A stretch of DNA of 64,000 nucleotides from Thalassotalea sp. 273M-4 (GTDB lineage Bacteria; Pseudomonadota; Gammaproteobacteria; Enterobacterales; Alteromonadaceae), in the NCBI RefSeq assembly GCF_041410465.1, contig NZ_CP166961.1:2666001-2730000 (forward strand), read 5' to 3'. How positions within the stretch are numbered: the stretch's first letter is position 1; each line of letters opens with the position of its first letter. A program made the position numbers and the translations under genes. Positions 53,074-63,277 of this stretch are shown here, one piece after another. The notes beneath the pieces were generated by a model that saw only the letters and a list, made by a program, of their open reading frames with translations, ran no database searches and was not told the origin of the DNA.

Positions 53074-54492
53074 TTAATCTTCATCCATAATTCCACCAGG
53101 GCCGGCAAAGTTATCAAACCTTGAAAATTGGCCTTGGAAGGTTAGTCGAACACGCCCAATAGGGCCGTTACGCTGTTTACCAATGATGATTTCGGCAGTG
53201 CCTTTATCAGGACTGTCATCATGATAAACTTCGTCACGATAAATAAACATGATCAAGTCGGCATCTTGCTCTATCGAGCCCGACTCACGCAAATCTGAGT
53301 TAACAGGTCGCTTATCGGCACGTTGTTCCAAACTACGGTTTAGCTGGGACAGCGCGACAACGGGCACTTGTAATTCTTTGGCTAGGGCTTTAAGTGAACG
53401 TGAAATTTCGGCAATTTCCAAAGTACGGTTATCACTAAAAGCGGGGACCCGCATTAATTGTAGATAATCCACCATGATCATCGACAAACCGCCGTTATCA
53501 CGAGCTACCCGTCGGGCGCGAGAACGCACTTCGGTAGGGGTTAGACCGGCAGCATCATCGACAAACATTTTGCCTTTTTCCATCAGTAAGCCCATGGTAG
53601 AAGACAAACGTGCCCAATCTTCGTCGCCTAATTGGCCGGTACGAATCTTGGTTTGATCGATGCGACCAAGCGAGGCCAACATACGCATCATGATTTGTTC
53701 TGACGGCATCTCTAGAGAGAAAATAAGCGCCGGCTTATCTTGCATCATGGCGGCATTTTCAGCCAAGTTCATGGCAAAGGTGGTTTTACCCATTGATGGA
53801 CGGGCCGCAACAATAATCAAATCCGACGATTGTAAGCCTGCAGTCATTTTGTCTAAGTCATGAAAGCCAGTCGATACCCCCGTGACACCATCGTGGGGCT
53901 GACCATAAAGTTTTTCAATTTTATCCACGGTCTTTTCCATGACCGAGTGGATGTTTTCAGGGCCTTCCGTTTTACTCGCCCGTTGCTCTGCGATTTGAAA
54001 CACTTTTGACTCGGCAAAATCTAACAATTCACTACTTTGACGGCCTTGTGGATCGTAACTCGCATCAGCTATTTCATTCGCTACTTTAATCAGCTCGCGG
54101 GTAACGGCACGTTCACGGACGATATCGGCATAAGCGTAGATATTGGCAGCACTAGGGGTGTTTTTGACCATTTCAGCCAAGTAAACAAAGCCCCCTACGT
54201 CATCGATTTGCTGCTGATTTTCCAACCCTTCAGACAAGGTAATAAGATCGACGGGGTTGCCCTTTTCAATAATTTTACCAATACATTCAAAGATAATTCG
54301 ATGTGCTCGTGAATAAAAATCACTCGCAACCACTCGTTCAGCAACACTGTCCCAAGCTTCGTTATCCAATAACAGACCACCTAACACCGACTGTTCAGCC
54401 TCTAAAGAGTGTGGTGTGACCTTTATGCCCTCCACCTGTTTATCGGTGGGTTTATTGCTTTTAAATTGTTTTGTTGCTTGTTGTTGTGCCAT
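53074..54492 (-). CDS. dnaB: Replicative DNA helicase
   Basis: 472 residues. The N-terminal domain (PHSLEAEQSVLGGLLLD) and the RecA-like C-terminal domain with Walker A ARPSMGKTTFA, Walker B MIMVDYLQLM and the arginine-finger region SGSIEQDADLIMFIYRDE are present. The helicase unwinds DNA ahead of the replisome as a hexamer. Monocistronic with alr. Confidence 0.96.
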   Translation of the reverse strand: MAQQQATKQFKSNKPTDKQVEGIKVTPHSLEAEQSVLGGLLLDNEAWDSVAERVVASDFYSRAHRIIFECIGKIIEKGNPVDLITLSEGLENQQQIDDVGGFVYLAEMVKNTPSAANIYAYADIVRERAVTRELIKVANEIADASYDPQGRQSSELLDFAESKVFQIAEQRASKTEGPENIHSVMEKTVDKIEKLYGQPHDGVTGVSTGFHDLDKMTAGLQSSDLIIVAARPSMGKTTFAMNLAENAAMMQDKPALIFSLEMPSEQIMMRMLASLGRIDQTKIRTGQLGDEDWARLSSTMGLLMEKGKMFVDDAAGLTPTEVRSRARRVARDNGGLSMIMVDYLQLMRVPAFSDNRTLEIAEISRSLKALAKELQVPVVALSQLNRSLEQRADKRPVNSDLRESGSIEQDADLIMFIYRDEVYHDDSPDKGTAEIIIGKQRNGPIGRVRLTFQGQFSRFDNFAGPGGIMDED

Positions 54493-54837
54493 TTCAGCTC
54501 AAATCCCGAATAAAAAAACTCATCTATTGCCTACCAAATAAAGCAAGCCTGCCCATGCAAAAGCAAGGTTGAACTTGACCGTTAATATCAAAAACCGAAG
54601 AATGGAAAAGTGGTTAGAAGCTTGTTGAGCGAACTAACGATGGTAACGACCAGAGTACAGAGTAATGTATCAAAATTCGCAAAAAGTTACATGCCTTTTG
54701 CACAATAAGGCGGAATAAAAGAGGGGCGTCTGACAGACTGTATATGTTTATTGCGAGATAACTCGCAATAATTAGGGTTTGCTTAGTGTCTTAACAAGAA
54801 CATCACAAGCCTAACCGTTGCGAGCTTATTCATTGGT
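54493..54837. other. Intergenic stretch upstream of dnaB
   Basis: No open frame with a ribosome site. It holds the inverted repeat TTATTGCGAG-ATAA-CTCGCAATAA (54749-54772), with no T-run. It may be an operator or a weak terminator of the DUF4097 gene. Confidence 0.5.
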
Positions 54838-55794
54838 TTAATAGTGTATTTTTACTTTGCCACTCACTGTTGACGCTTTCACACTGGCGCTGCCCTTACC
54901 TGTGCTGGTGGTCAACTTTGAGCTTGGACCATATTTGGCTCGCTTAACTTGGTCTTTAGTAACACGATTAATGATTTTACCGTCGGCGTTTGAATACACT
55001 TTAAATTCTGCATTAACACCTTCTTGCACCTGTAAGTCGGTATTACCACTTACCGAAGAAAGTTTTACCCGGCCTTGATCTCTTAACACCATGCTTACCT
55101 CAATGTGACCACTGATACTAGATAAGTTGGCGTTTTCTATTTGATCCAAGTTTAAGTCAATATTACCCGATATAATGCTGGCTTCAATATCTTGAGCTTT
55201 GCTACTTGCATCAATATTGCCACTAACAGCACGATACACCAATTGCCCCTTAGACTCTTTATCATTGATATTGCCACTGACCGTTGATAAAACAACCTCA
55301 CCCGATAAGTTCTTAGCATCAATATTACCACTGACCGTTTTAAGAGATACCTTGGTGCTAAGATCTGCGGCCTTAATATCACCACTGACGGTTTGAATAA
55401 ATACCTCACTGTTGATTTCACTTACCTTGACGTCGGTTGAAACCCCAGTAAATTCAACCGCTAAATGGTCTGGTAAAGTAATGGTTAAGTTACTCTCTTC
55501 TTCTTCACTGTGCCAAAAAGAACTGTTCATTTGCTTTGGCATTTGTACTTGAATAAGGACTTTATCTAATTCGTGTTTGAAGACAAAATTTTGCGCTTTT
55601 TCATCGAGCTTACCGATAACGGAAATCGCCTTAGTGTCGGCGCCATTAATCCTTACTTTGCCTCTAAGATTCTCAATTTTAACCGCAACAATGCCATCGG
55701 CACTCAGTTGCTGGTCAATGGTCTTGGCCATTAGGCTAATGCTCGATAACATCATGCCCAACAACATCAATGGGGTCATTATTTTCATCATCAT
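54838..55794 (-). CDS. DUF4097 beta-helix protein of the sigma/anti-sigma operon
   Basis: 318 residues. A signal peptide (about 1-23) leads to a domain of about ten repeats with the core TVSGNI or SSVSGN, spaced 17-21 residues, predicted as a right-handed beta-helix. This is the DUF4097 pattern. Such proteins often follow an ECF sigma factor and an anti-sigma factor. A role in envelope sensing is suggested by position only. ATG at 55794, third gene of the set, six bases after the anti-sigma gene. Confidence 0.8.
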   Translation of the reverse strand: MMMKIMTPLMLLGMMLSSISLMAKTIDQQLSADGIVAVKIENLRGKVRINGADTKAISVIGKLDEKAQNFVFKHELDKVLIQVQMPKQMNSSFWHSEEEESNLTITLPDHLAVEFTGVSTDVKVSEINSEVFIQTVSGDIKAADLSTKVSLKTVSGNIDAKNLSGEVVLSTVSGNINDKESKGQLVYRAVSGNIDASSKAQDIEASIISGNIDLNLDQIENANLSSISGHIEVSMVLRDQGRVKLSSVSGNTDLQVQEGVNAEFKVYSNADGKIINRVTKDQVKRAKYGPSSKLTTSTGKGSASVKASTVSGKVKIHY

Positions 55795-55800
55795 TCCCTC

Positions 55801-56340
55801 TTAAATGGTTTGCCATTTAGGGTTGTAAAGTTGCTCTAATAAACTTAATTCTTGCTGTTGGGTCCACTTTAATAGGTTCAGCAAATCAACATTATCAGGA
55901 TCTTCTGCTAATGCCTTCAGCAGTGAGGTTCGAGCACTTTCTAGCTCATTAAATTGCTGTTGGATATTCTCCGGTAGCTTCGTCAAATCCGGTTTACCAA
56001 AGCCAACTAACATGGCTTGTTTTTCTTGTTGGTATTCTTGTTCAATCATTTTTACGGGTGAAAACACAATGTCTTGTTGTGGCGTCGGGGTCCCCATATA
56101 CCAAGTCAACACCACCGCTGCACATACCGAAGCGGCCCAAGCGTAGTAGGCTTTAAAGCCAGATTTTTGCTGTTCGTTACGACCTTTAGCCAGGGTTGCA
56201 TCGTCGCTATGACTTTGCTGCAAGGCTTGATGTTCGATGGCCCGTTCAATGCCTGTCCATAAATCACGTTCTGGTTTGATTTCTGTTGCCAACGCATCAA
56301 TACGTTGTTGTAATTCTTGCTCGCTCAATAATTTACTCAT
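55801..56340 (-). CDS. Anti-sigma-factor-like membrane protein
   Basis: 179 residues. A helical cytosolic part (about 1-68), one membrane segment (AYYAWAASVCAAVVLTWYMG, about 65-84) and a periplasmic helical part. No zinc motif of the ZAS type is seen. It overlaps the sigma gene by eight bases, so translation is coupled. Location and topology fit an anti-sigma factor that holds the ECF sigma factor at the membrane; sequence alone is weak. Confidence 0.7.
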   Translation of the reverse strand: MSKLLSEQELQQRIDALATEIKPERDLWTGIERAIEHQALQQSHSDDATLAKGRNEQQKSGFKAYYAWAASVCAAVVLTWYMGTPTPQQDIVFSPVKMIEQEYQQEKQAMLVGFGKPDLTKLPENIQQQFNELESARTSLLKALAEDPDNVDLLNLLKWTQQQELSLLEQLYNPKWQTI

Positions 56341-56911
56341 CTTGCAGCCACTCTCTTAATAAATTTCGTGCTCTATGGTAATGCGATTTGCTAGACCCTA
56401 CGGCGATCTCAAGCATCTTAGCAATTTCTTCATGGCGATAGCCTTCTACCGCAAATAACACAAACACCAAACGTGCCTTTTCTGGTAGGCGCATGATCCC
56501 CTTGTCGATATCGGACAAGTCGGTGATCCCGTGTGTTTTCGCTTCTAACTCTTGCAGCGATGGTGGCTGCTCTTCTAAGCTAAAGACCTTTTGAATCCAA
56601 TTTTTTTGTTTGCGAATATGGCTCAATACGGTATTGGTCGTAACCGAATGCAACCAAGTGGAAAACTTACTGTCTCCACGAAAGTTATCTAACTTGGTCC
56701 AAACTTGCATAAACACTTCTTGTGACACATCTTCTGCTTGCTCTTTATTTGATAGCATACGCAGACACAAGGCGTACACCTTGCCGATATGTCGCTGATA
56801 TAAATGATTAAACGCCTGTCGGTCACCACCCTGAGCTTGGCTTATCCATTCCAGCTCTTGTTTATGGGCAAAGACTTGTTGGGCATCAATCACCGAACTC
56901 TGTCCCGTCAA
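56333..56911 (-). CDS. ECF-family RNA polymerase sigma factor
   Basis: 192 residues. Region 2 (FNHLYQRHIGKVYALCLRMLSNKEQAEDVSQEVFMQVW, about 40-76) and region 4 (LPEKARLVFVLFAVEGYRHEEIAKMLEIAVGSSKSHYHRARNLLREWL) are complete. The start is read as TTG at 56911, with AGGA upstream; a GTG at 56893 is possible. Group assignment (for example ECF02, ECF27 or another) is not possible by eye. It heads an operon with the anti-sigma-like and DUF4097 genes. Confidence 0.88.
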   Translation of the reverse strand: MTGQSSVIDAQQVFAHKQELEWISQAQGGDRQAFNHLYQRHIGKVYALCLRMLSNKEQAEDVSQEVFMQVWTKLDNFRGDSKFSTWLHSVTTNTVLSHIRKQKNWIQKVFSLEEQPPSLQELEAKTHGITDLSDIDKGIMRLPEKARLVFVLFAVEGYRHEEIAKMLEIAVGSSKSHYHRARNLLREWLQDE

Positions 56912-57009
56912 CTCTCTGTTATCCTGTTCAAATGTTTAGGTCTTTGGTTATTAAGATGCGGTTGTTATTAAAAAGGTTTAAACCGTTAACTCTTTTTTAA
57001 TTATTTTAT

Positions 57010-57378
57010 TTATTGTGTTTTATCGCACACTTTTAATCGTAATACTACGATAAGGCCAATCATTAGTAAGATGAATATCAACGCTTTAAGGTAAATATGC
57101 TCAAGTTGGAAGAAAGACAAGCCACCAAATAAAATAATCGAGCTAAGGGCTACGACTTTGGTTTTGCCACTAATACAATGGTGTTGTTGCCAACGGGTTA
57201 AAAATGGGCCAAAAAATCGATTGGTTAACAACCAACGATGCCATCGAGATGAAGACTTAGCAAAGCAGGCTGCCGCTAACAATAAAAAAGGTGTGGTTGG
57301 GAGAATAGGCAAAAATGCGCCGATTGTTGCCAAAGCAACAAAGGTAAATCCTAAGGTAAGATAAATTAGGCGCATCAT
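57010..57378 (-). CDS. YbaN-like DUF454 membrane protein
   Basis: 122 residues with three hydrophobic segments. The motif FLPILPTTPFLLLAAACFAKSS (about 22-43) is the DUF454 signature. E. coli YbaN has an unknown function. It precedes the sigma operon by about 100 bases on the same strand. Confidence 0.85.
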   Translation of the reverse strand: MMRLIYLTLGFTFVALATIGAFLPILPTTPFLLLAAACFAKSSSRWHRWLLTNRFFGPFLTRWQQHHCISGKTKVVALSSIILFGGLSFFQLEHIYLKALIFILLMIGLIVVLRLKVCDKTQ

Positions 57379-57426
57379 GTCATTGAGAGTAAATTAAAAG
57401 TGATATCCTTAAATCACTTTGTGCTC

Positions 57427-57918
57427 TTATGCTTTTTCTTGTGGTTTAAAATATGGGTCATTATCACGATATTTCACCTGCATGCCGGCAAGGAAATTAC
57501 GAATGAATTGATCCTTACATTCGCGAAAATGCTTATGATCAGGTTTGCGAAAAAAAGCAGACAACTCAGATTTACCAATGCGTAAGTTTGCCAATTCGAT
57601 GAGTTCAATCATCCCTACATCGGTTAAATTCAAGGCAATCTTTAGCTTACGTAAAATAATGTTGTTGTTAAGCTTTTTCTCGGCAACGGGTGCCGGACCG
57701 TCTTTCTTGCCACGTTTTTCATTGATAAAACCGTTAAGAAAATACGCCAGTTGTTGGTCGGTTAAATTAACGTATTTGGGGTCGTCATCTTTGCGCAACC
57801 AATGATGTAGTTGCTCTAATTGAACCGGGTAATCGGCAGAAGCAAATATCGCCATCATTTTGGCGTCATTGTAATCGAAAATATAACGAATACGGCGTAG
57901 GATTTGGTTATTTGTCAC
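57427..57918 (-). CDS. DUF1456 (YehS-like) protein
   Basis: 163 residues with two similar helical halves: NNQILRRIRYIFDYND and NNIILRKLKIALNLTD, each about 65 residues long. Such duplication is the mark of DUF1456 (E. coli YehS). Function unknown. The start is three bases from the DUF971 stop. Confidence 0.85.
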   Translation of the reverse strand: MTNNQILRRIRYIFDYNDAKMMAIFASADYPVQLEQLHHWLRKDDDPKYVNLTDQQLAYFLNGFINEKRGKKDGPAPVAEKKLNNNIILRKLKIALNLTDVGMIELIELANLRIGKSELSAFFRKPDHKHFRECKDQFIRNFLAGMQVKYRDNDPYFKPQEKA

Positions 57919-57921
57919 GGG

Positions 57922-58287
57922 TTAAACCTGTTTGATGTCTATCATGGCTTCGCGGCTATGACCACTTTGTTGAACTGCGGTCAAATAGTCTTGCCATAGA
58001 GTTGCTTTATTGTGAGCGAAATCTAATAACAAGGCGGCGCTATAAATGGCCTGATGGCCATCATCAAAGTGCAGGCGAAAGCCATGTTTGCCCACCGGTT
58101 CAAGCGCCAATAGTTGAACCATTTTCTTATGGCTCACTGGCGGCTTTTTTCGGCCCTGCACTTGTGTTTGTTCTAAAGGGGAGTATACACGTAAAAACTC
58201 AAAACACAGAGTTTGACGTAAGCCGTCACTGCATTCGAGCAATAATTGCGCCTGTTTACGGTCAATAGTAAATTGGTTAATACTCAT
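57922..58287 (-). CDS. DUF971 domain protein
   Basis: 121 residues. The domain resembles the N-terminus of gamma-butyrobetaine hydroxylase: LLLECSDGLRQTLCFEFLRVYSPL and FRLHFDDGHQAIYSAALLLDFA. Known DUF971 proteins of proteobacteria sit near hslVU, as here. Function unknown; two Cys and His are not in a clear metal motif. It follows hslU by 21 bases, so cotranscription with hslVU is likely. Confidence 0.85.
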   Translation of the reverse strand: MSINQFTIDRKQAQLLLECSDGLRQTLCFEFLRVYSPLEQTQVQGRKKPPVSHKKMVQLLALEPVGKHGFRLHFDDGHQAIYSAALLLDFAHNKATLWQDYLTAVQQSGHSREAMIDIKQV

Positions 58288-58308
58288 ATCATCCCCTGTG
58301 ACAGCGGT

Positions 58309-59637
58309 TTATAAAATAAACCGACTTAGATCTTCATTCTCAACCAGCATATCTAATTTGCTGTTAACGTAATCTTGGTCGATAACTATCGATTCACCCG
58401 ACTTGGCATCGGCTTGGAACGATAAATCTTCAATCAAGCGTTCCATCACAGTATGTAAACGACGAGCACCAATATTTTCGGTAGTTTCGTTTACCTGCCA
58501 TGCCGCATTCGCGATGGCGGCAATACCGTCTTCACTAAATTCAACCTTAACCCCTTCTGTTGCTAACAAGGCAATATACTGTTCGGTTAATGAGGCATTA
58601 GGCTCAGTTAAAATACGCACAAAGTCTTCCGTGGTTAATGCTCGTAATTCAACGCGAATCGGTAAGCGACCTTGTAATTCTGGAATTAAATCAGACGGTT
58701 TAGCCATCTGAAAAGCACCCGAAGCGATAAATAAGATGTGATCGGTTTTTACCATGCCGTGCTTAGTGCTAACCGTTGAGCCTTCAACTAACGGCAGTAA
58801 GTCGCGTTGTACACCTTCTCGAGATACGTCTGGACCGGATGTATCCCCTCGTTTACAGATTTTGTCGATTTCATCGATAAAGACAATGCCATTTTGCTCA
58901 ACCGCGTCAATCGCTTTTTCTTTTAGCTCATCAGGATTTACCATTTTGCTGGCTTCTTCTTCCTGCAAAGCTTTAAACGCATCTTTGATTTTCATTTTGC
59001 GTTTCTTGGTTTTTTCCTGCGACATACTTTGGAACATGCTTTGTAATTGGTTGGTCATGTCTTCCATACCAGGAGGTGCCATGATCTCCATACCAATTTG
59101 AGGCATAGCAACGTCTAACTCGATTTCTTTATCATCAAGCTTTCCTTCACGTAGTTTTTTACGAAAAACTTGGCGAGTACTGCTGTTATCTGTGCTTTCT
59201 TCTTCCCCAAAGGTATTTCTTGGATTTGGGATCAAGACATCAAGAATACGCTCTTCTGCCGCTTCTTCGGCTAAATGCTTGACTCGTTCCATTTCCATTT
59301 CTTTGGTTAACTTCACCGCCACATCGGCCAAGTCACGAATAATCGTTTCGACTTCTTTACCAACATAGCCCACTTCGGTGAACTTGGTTGCTTCCACTTT
59401 AATAAATGGGGCATTCGCCAGTTTGGCTAGGCGACGGGCTATTTCGGTTTTACCAACACCTGTTGGTCCGATCATTAAAATATTTTTTGGGGTAACTTCG
59501 CTACGCAGCTCGTCGTTAAGCTGCATTCGACGCCAACGGTTACGAAGCGCAATCGCAACGGCTTTCTTAGCGTCGTTTTGGCCAATAATATGGCTATCGA
59601 GTTCGTGAACAATTTCACGTGGCGTCATATTAGACAT
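58309..59637 (-). CDS. hslU: ATP-dependent protease ATPase subunit HslU
   Basis: 442 residues from the ATG at 59637 (AAGGAA upstream); the longer frame to 59670 is less likely. Walker [10 protein letters not shown] (about 58-66), Walker [10 protein letters not shown] and the sensor motifs are intact, with the I-domain between about 110 and 240. The ring unfolds substrates for HslV. The C-terminus ends LSRFIL as in E. coli. hslV is 62 bases upstream. Confidence 0.96.
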   Translation of the reverse strand: MSNMTPREIVHELDSHIIGQNDAKKAVAIALRNRWRRMQLNDELRSEVTPKNILMIGPTGVGKTEIARRLAKLANAPFIKVEATKFTEVGYVGKEVETIIRDLADVAVKLTKEMEMERVKHLAEEAAEERILDVLIPNPRNTFGEEESTDNSSTRQVFRKKLREGKLDDKEIELDVAMPQIGMEIMAPPGMEDMTNQLQSMFQSMSQEKTKKRKMKIKDAFKALQEEEASKMVNPDELKEKAIDAVEQNGIVFIDEIDKICKRGDTSGPDVSREGVQRDLLPLVEGSTVSTKHGMVKTDHILFIASGAFQMAKPSDLIPELQGRLPIRVELRALTTEDFVRILTEPNASLTEQYIALLATEGVKVEFSEDGIAAIANAAWQVNETTENIGARRLHTVMERLIEDLSFQADAKSGESIVIDQDYVNSKLDMLVENEDLSRFIL

Positions 59638-59699
59638 GCGTAATTCCTTACCGATGACAGACATCAACATAGTCTGCCTGAGTTAAACTGATAATTAGA

Positions 59700-60218
59700 T
59701 TAAATTTCGTCGATGGTGTGGTTTAAGTTGGTAAACACACAAATATTACCGGCAATGGTCAAAGACTTTTCAACAATCTCTCGCGCCGACAGTTCGGTAT
59801 TTTCCAATAATGCGGTCGCGGCAGCTTGTGCGTAATTACCACCCGATCCAATGGCGATTAAATCATTTTCTGGTTGAACAACATCCCCATTACCGGTGAT
59901 GATCAAAGAGGCCGTTTCATCGGCAACCACCAGCATCGCTTCGAGCTTGCGAAGGGCACGATCGCTGCGCCAATCTTTGGCCAGTTCAACGGCTGAACGG
60001 GTCAGATGTCCTTGGTGTTGTTCAAGCTTGCTTTCAAAGCGCTCAAATAAGGTAAACGCATCGGCTGTACCACCGGCAAATCCGGCCAAGACTTTGTCAT
60101 GATACAAACGACGGACTTTGCGCGCGTTGCCTTTCATTACGGTATTGCCAAGAGATACTTGACCATCACCACCAATACATACTTTGCCGTTACGACGAAC
60201 TGAAACAATAGTAGTCAC
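59700..60218 (-). CDS. hslV: ATP-dependent protease subunit HslV
   Basis: 172 residues from the GTG at 60218; AGAGG lies seven bases upstream. The mature N-terminus after Met removal is TTIVSVRR, with the catalytic Thr, so a longer frame (to 60275) must be wrong. HslV forms a double hexamer and degrades SulA and sigma-32 with HslU. The gene is driven by a sigma-32-type promoter. Confidence 0.95.
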   Translation of the reverse strand: MTTIVSVRRNGKVCIGGDGQVSLGNTVMKGNARKVRRLYHDKVLAGFAGGTADAFTLFERFESKLEQHQGHLTRSAVELAKDWRSDRALRKLEAMLVVADETASLIITGNGDVVQPENDLIAIGSGGNYAQAAATALLENTELSAREIVEKSLTIAGNICVFTNLNHTIDEI

Positions 60219-60245
60219 ATTAAACCTCTGAAAATAATTGAACAG

Positions 60246-60288
60246 GCACCTTTTCGGTGCCTGTAGTCGATACAAGAAGTATCGTTTA
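60246..60288 (-). promoter_or_regulatory. Tandem hairpins in the hslVU leader
   Basis: On the minus strand, CGATACTTCTTGTATCG and AGGCACCGAAAAGGTGCCT form two hairpins between promoter and GTG. Known: a 5' leader stem-loop in E. coli hslVU stabilises its mRNA. No T-run follows, so they are not terminators. Confidence 0.6.
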
Positions 60289-60303
60289 TGAATCTTAACG
60301 TTG

Positions 60304-60332
60304 ATGTGGGATCGATGAGGGTAAATTTCAAG
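60304..60332 (-). promoter_or_regulatory. Sigma-32-type heat-shock promoter of hslVU
   Basis: The minus strand has CTTGAAA at 60326-60332 and CCCACAT at 60304-60310, 15 bases apart, near the consensus CTTGAAA / CCCCATNT. The -35 element overlaps the 3' end of ftsN. Confidence 0.75.
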
Positions 60333-60903
60333 TCCAAGGGTAAATTAGACAGCCATTGATTTTACTGTTGCGTAATCGATGTCGGTCTTTTTCAGCCAAG
60401 CGTTTATTTTTGTATGGACCCAATATCACTTTATACCAGACCCCATTACTGCCATTTGAGGGCCTAACTTCTGAGGATAAACCAACGCCAAACGCAATAT
60501 TCGCTTTTAGTTCATTGGCATCTTGTTGATTACGAAACGACGCACATTGCAATTTGTACGGGCCTTTTTCTTCAACTTCGTATGTCTCTACTTCGACCTT
60601 CTTATGTTTTAACCCTTCAACGTAACTCCACGCTTCTTTTGGGGGCTCAGGTAAAGGGTCTTCATCAATGTCTTTCGCCGATTTTGCCGAAGACAAGGTG
60701 ATCTCAGTTACTTCAACCTTATTGTCGTTATGACTAATAACATAAAGAAAATAGCCAAAACCCGCAACAATGAGCAAGATCAACCCTATGATCAATATAG
60801 GTTTTAAGCCACTTTTAGGTGCTGTTTGTTTGCGCTTTGGTTTATAAGGATTATTCTTCTTTTTGGTCGCGCGGGGGCGAGCGACGTAATCTTGATGAGC
60901 CAT
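60328..60903 (-). CDS. ftsN: Cell division protein FtsN (SPOR domain)
   Basis: 191 residues. A basic cytosolic start ([16 protein letters not shown]), one membrane segment ([20 protein letters not shown], about 37-56), a linker with acidic and Pro-rich parts, and a C-terminal SPOR domain ([44 protein letters not shown]). FtsN triggers septal peptidoglycan synthesis. The order priA-ftsN-hslV is the E. coli order. It is shorter than E. coli FtsN (319 residues). Confidence 0.9.
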   Translation of the reverse strand: MAHQDYVARPRATKKKNNPYKPKRKQTAPKSGLKPILIIGLILLIVAGFGYFLYVISHNDNKVEVTEITLSSAKSAKDIDEDPLPEPPKEAWSYVEGLKHKKVEVETYEVEEKGPYKLQCASFRNQQDANELKANIAFGVGLSSEVRPSNGSNGVWYKVILGPYKNKRLAEKDRHRLRNSKINGCLIYPWT

Positions 60904-61042
60904 GTTTCAAATACTTGTCCGTATGTTATTGGCAAAGTTTACCCAAGGGTATTTCAATGTACAATAATTGATTGCGCTTATCATGACAAATTGCACAAAA
61001 TGTCAGCGTCCGTCCTCAATTGGGGGGATCTTCACAACGCAG

Positions 61043-63277
61043 TTACCAACTCAGCTCTAAAGGATCAATGTCTATTGACCATCGCACCTTTGATTGCAAT
61101 GGGTGCTGTTCTATCTGTTGCAATATTTGCGTAACCGCTTGGTGCAAGTCACTGCGAGCACTGGCTTGCAACATTAAATGATATCGATACTTACCTGCTT
61201 TTTTTTCTTGCGCCGCTGCAATAGGACCACTGACCATACACCCCGAAAAAGCTTGTTGCGACACCTGCCTTAACAAAGCTTCTGGCATCCCCGGTTGATT
61301 GGCTTCGGCGCGAAACAGTGCCTGAAAACCAAACGGTGGTACTCGTGCTTGCTCTCGCTCCATAAGGGCATAGCGAGCAAAATGCTCATAACCATTATTG
61401 ACCAAATCTTGCAATAAAGGATGTTCAGGGTATTGAGTTTGAATCAACACTTTACCCGGTTTGCTTTCTCGTCCGGCACGCCCTGCGACTTGCACTAATA
61501 ACTGCGCCATGTGTTCGGGCGCTCGAAAGTCAAAGCTAAATAAGGCGCCATCAACCCCCATAACCGCCACTAAGGTGACATCTGGAAAGTGATGCCCTTT
61601 GGCTAACATTTGAGTCCCAATAAGCAGTTGATGCTCTTTGTTTGCAACCTCATTTAGCAGCTTTGCAAGCTCGCCTTTTCGCCGCGTACTGTCTCGATCA
61701 ATTCGAACCGCACTGTATTGCGGAAATAATTCTGACAGCCTCTGCTCAAGTTGCTCAGTGCCCTGCCCCAAGGGTTTAATCCGCACACTGCCACATTGAC
61801 CACATTGGCGCACGATCCTTTTCTGGCTACTACAATGATGGCACACCAGTAGGCCTTGACCTTGGTGCAATGTATAAGGCTTATTACAACGCTGACATTC
61901 GGCTATCCATTGACACTCTTGACAGGAAATCGCCGGAGAATAGCCGCGTCGATTTAAAAAGATTAGCACTTGTTCACCACGTTGTAGGGTTTGCTCAATG
62001 GCTTTTTTTAAACTTCCTGACAGGCCAAACTCAACCTGTTGTTGCGCCATATCGATAAGCTCAATACTGGAAATACTGCTTTTGCCTGCACGCTTAGTGA
62101 GTTGGTGATATTGATACTTACCACTTAAGGCATTTTGCAAACTTTCTAAAGATGGGGTGGCACTGCCTAAAACAATGGGAATATTGAGCTTTCGAGCTCT
62201 TAAGATGGCTAAGTCTCGGGCATGATAACGAAAACCTTCTTGCTGCTTGAGCGAGCCGTCATGTTCTTCATCAACAACGATCAATCCAGGATTTTTTAAC
62301 GGCGCAAAGACCCCAGAACGAGTGGCAATAATAATCGCCGCCTCACCTTGTTTTGTTGCCTGCCAAGTCTGCAAGCGCTCACTATCATTAAGGCCGGAGT
62401 GATGCAACATAACCGGCACGTTAAACCGTGTTTCAAAACGCGATAAGGTCTGTGGGGTTAAACCGATCTCCGGTACTAAAACCAACACTTGTTTATGGCT
62501 TTTCAGTACCTGTTCAATGATTTGTAAATAAACTTCGGTTTTACCACTGCCAGTAATGCCATCAATTAAATGGCAACCGTACTGATCGAGCAAGTTATTA
62601 ACCGCCGACACAATAACCGATTGTTCTAGAGATAAAACAGGTTTATCTTGGTGATTAACGCAGGCTTCTTGAAAGCGAAATTGCTGCGGTGTGAGGACTT
62701 CTTCAACAATCAACTTTTTGTTCATTAAAGCGGTTAATTGTTGTTTGTTATAACCGGCCATTCTAATTTGCGGCCATGTTGCATTTGGGGTTTTACTCAA
62801 ATATTGCGCTAACGCTTTTTGCTTAGCCGCGGACTTAGCAAGATTATCAATGGCATTTTGAAATTGCTCTGCGCTTAAGTCAGGATGACGTTGCCAGCAT
62901 GGTTGCAACGAGATATCGACAGCCTTGGCTTGTCTTAGAGCCACCGGCAGTGCTTGGGTTATCACATCCCCAAGCGGATGATGATAATATCGGGCGCAAA
63001 GGCGCAAAAAATCAATCTGTTCTTGGCTTAATCTTGATTGATCAGATAACCTTTGACTGATGGTTTTAACTTTATGACGGTCAAGATCACATGCAGCGCT
63101 TTGGCTCAGCACAATGCCTATCAATTTGCGACTACCAAAAGGGACCAAAACCCGAGTACCAGGCTCAAAGGTTTGTTGAGTAAGAGAACTCGGCACCAAA
63201 TAGGTAAAGGTTTGTCGCATTGGCACAGGTAACGCCACATTTAGGTAGATCTCAGAGGTACTCATTTTTATCATCAA
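61043..63277 (-). CDS. priA: Primosomal protein N' (PriA helicase)
   Basis: 744 residues, close to 732 in E. coli. Walker A GITGSGKTEVY, VVDEEHDGSLKQ, SATPS and helicase motif V/VI (LLIGTQMLAKGHHFPDVTLV, QVAGRAGR) are intact. The zinc-binding Cys cluster (CQECQWIAECQRC, LLVCHHCSS, QCGQCGS) is complete. PriA restarts stalled replication forks. The start may be at 63277 or 12 bases downstream. Confidence 0.95.
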   Translation of the reverse strand: MMIKMSTSEIYLNVALPVPMRQTFTYLVPSSLTQQTFEPGTRVLVPFGSRKLIGIVLSQSAACDLDRHKVKTISQRLSDQSRLSQEQIDFLRLCARYYHHPLGDVITQALPVALRQAKAVDISLQPCWQRHPDLSAEQFQNAIDNLAKSAAKQKALAQYLSKTPNATWPQIRMAGYNKQQLTALMNKKLIVEEVLTPQQFRFQEACVNHQDKPVLSLEQSVIVSAVNNLLDQYGCHLIDGITGSGKTEVYLQIIEQVLKSHKQVLVLVPEIGLTPQTLSRFETRFNVPVMLHHSGLNDSERLQTWQATKQGEAAIIIATRSGVFAPLKNPGLIVVDEEHDGSLKQQEGFRYHARDLAILRARKLNIPIVLGSATPSLESLQNALSGKYQYHQLTKRAGKSSISSIELIDMAQQQVEFGLSGSLKKAIEQTLQRGEQVLIFLNRRGYSPAISCQECQWIAECQRCNKPYTLHQGQGLLVCHHCSSQKRIVRQCGQCGSVRIKPLGQGTEQLEQRLSELFPQYSAVRIDRDSTRRKGELAKLLNEVANKEHQLLIGTQMLAKGHHFPDVTLVAVMGVDGALFSFDFRAPEHMAQLLVQVAGRAGRESKPGKVLIQTQYPEHPLLQDLVNNGYEHFARYALMEREQARVPPFGFQALFRAEANQPGMPEALLRQVSQQAFSGCMVSGPIAAAQEKKAGKYRYHLMLQASARSDLHQAVTQILQQIEQHPLQSKVRWSIDIDPLELSW

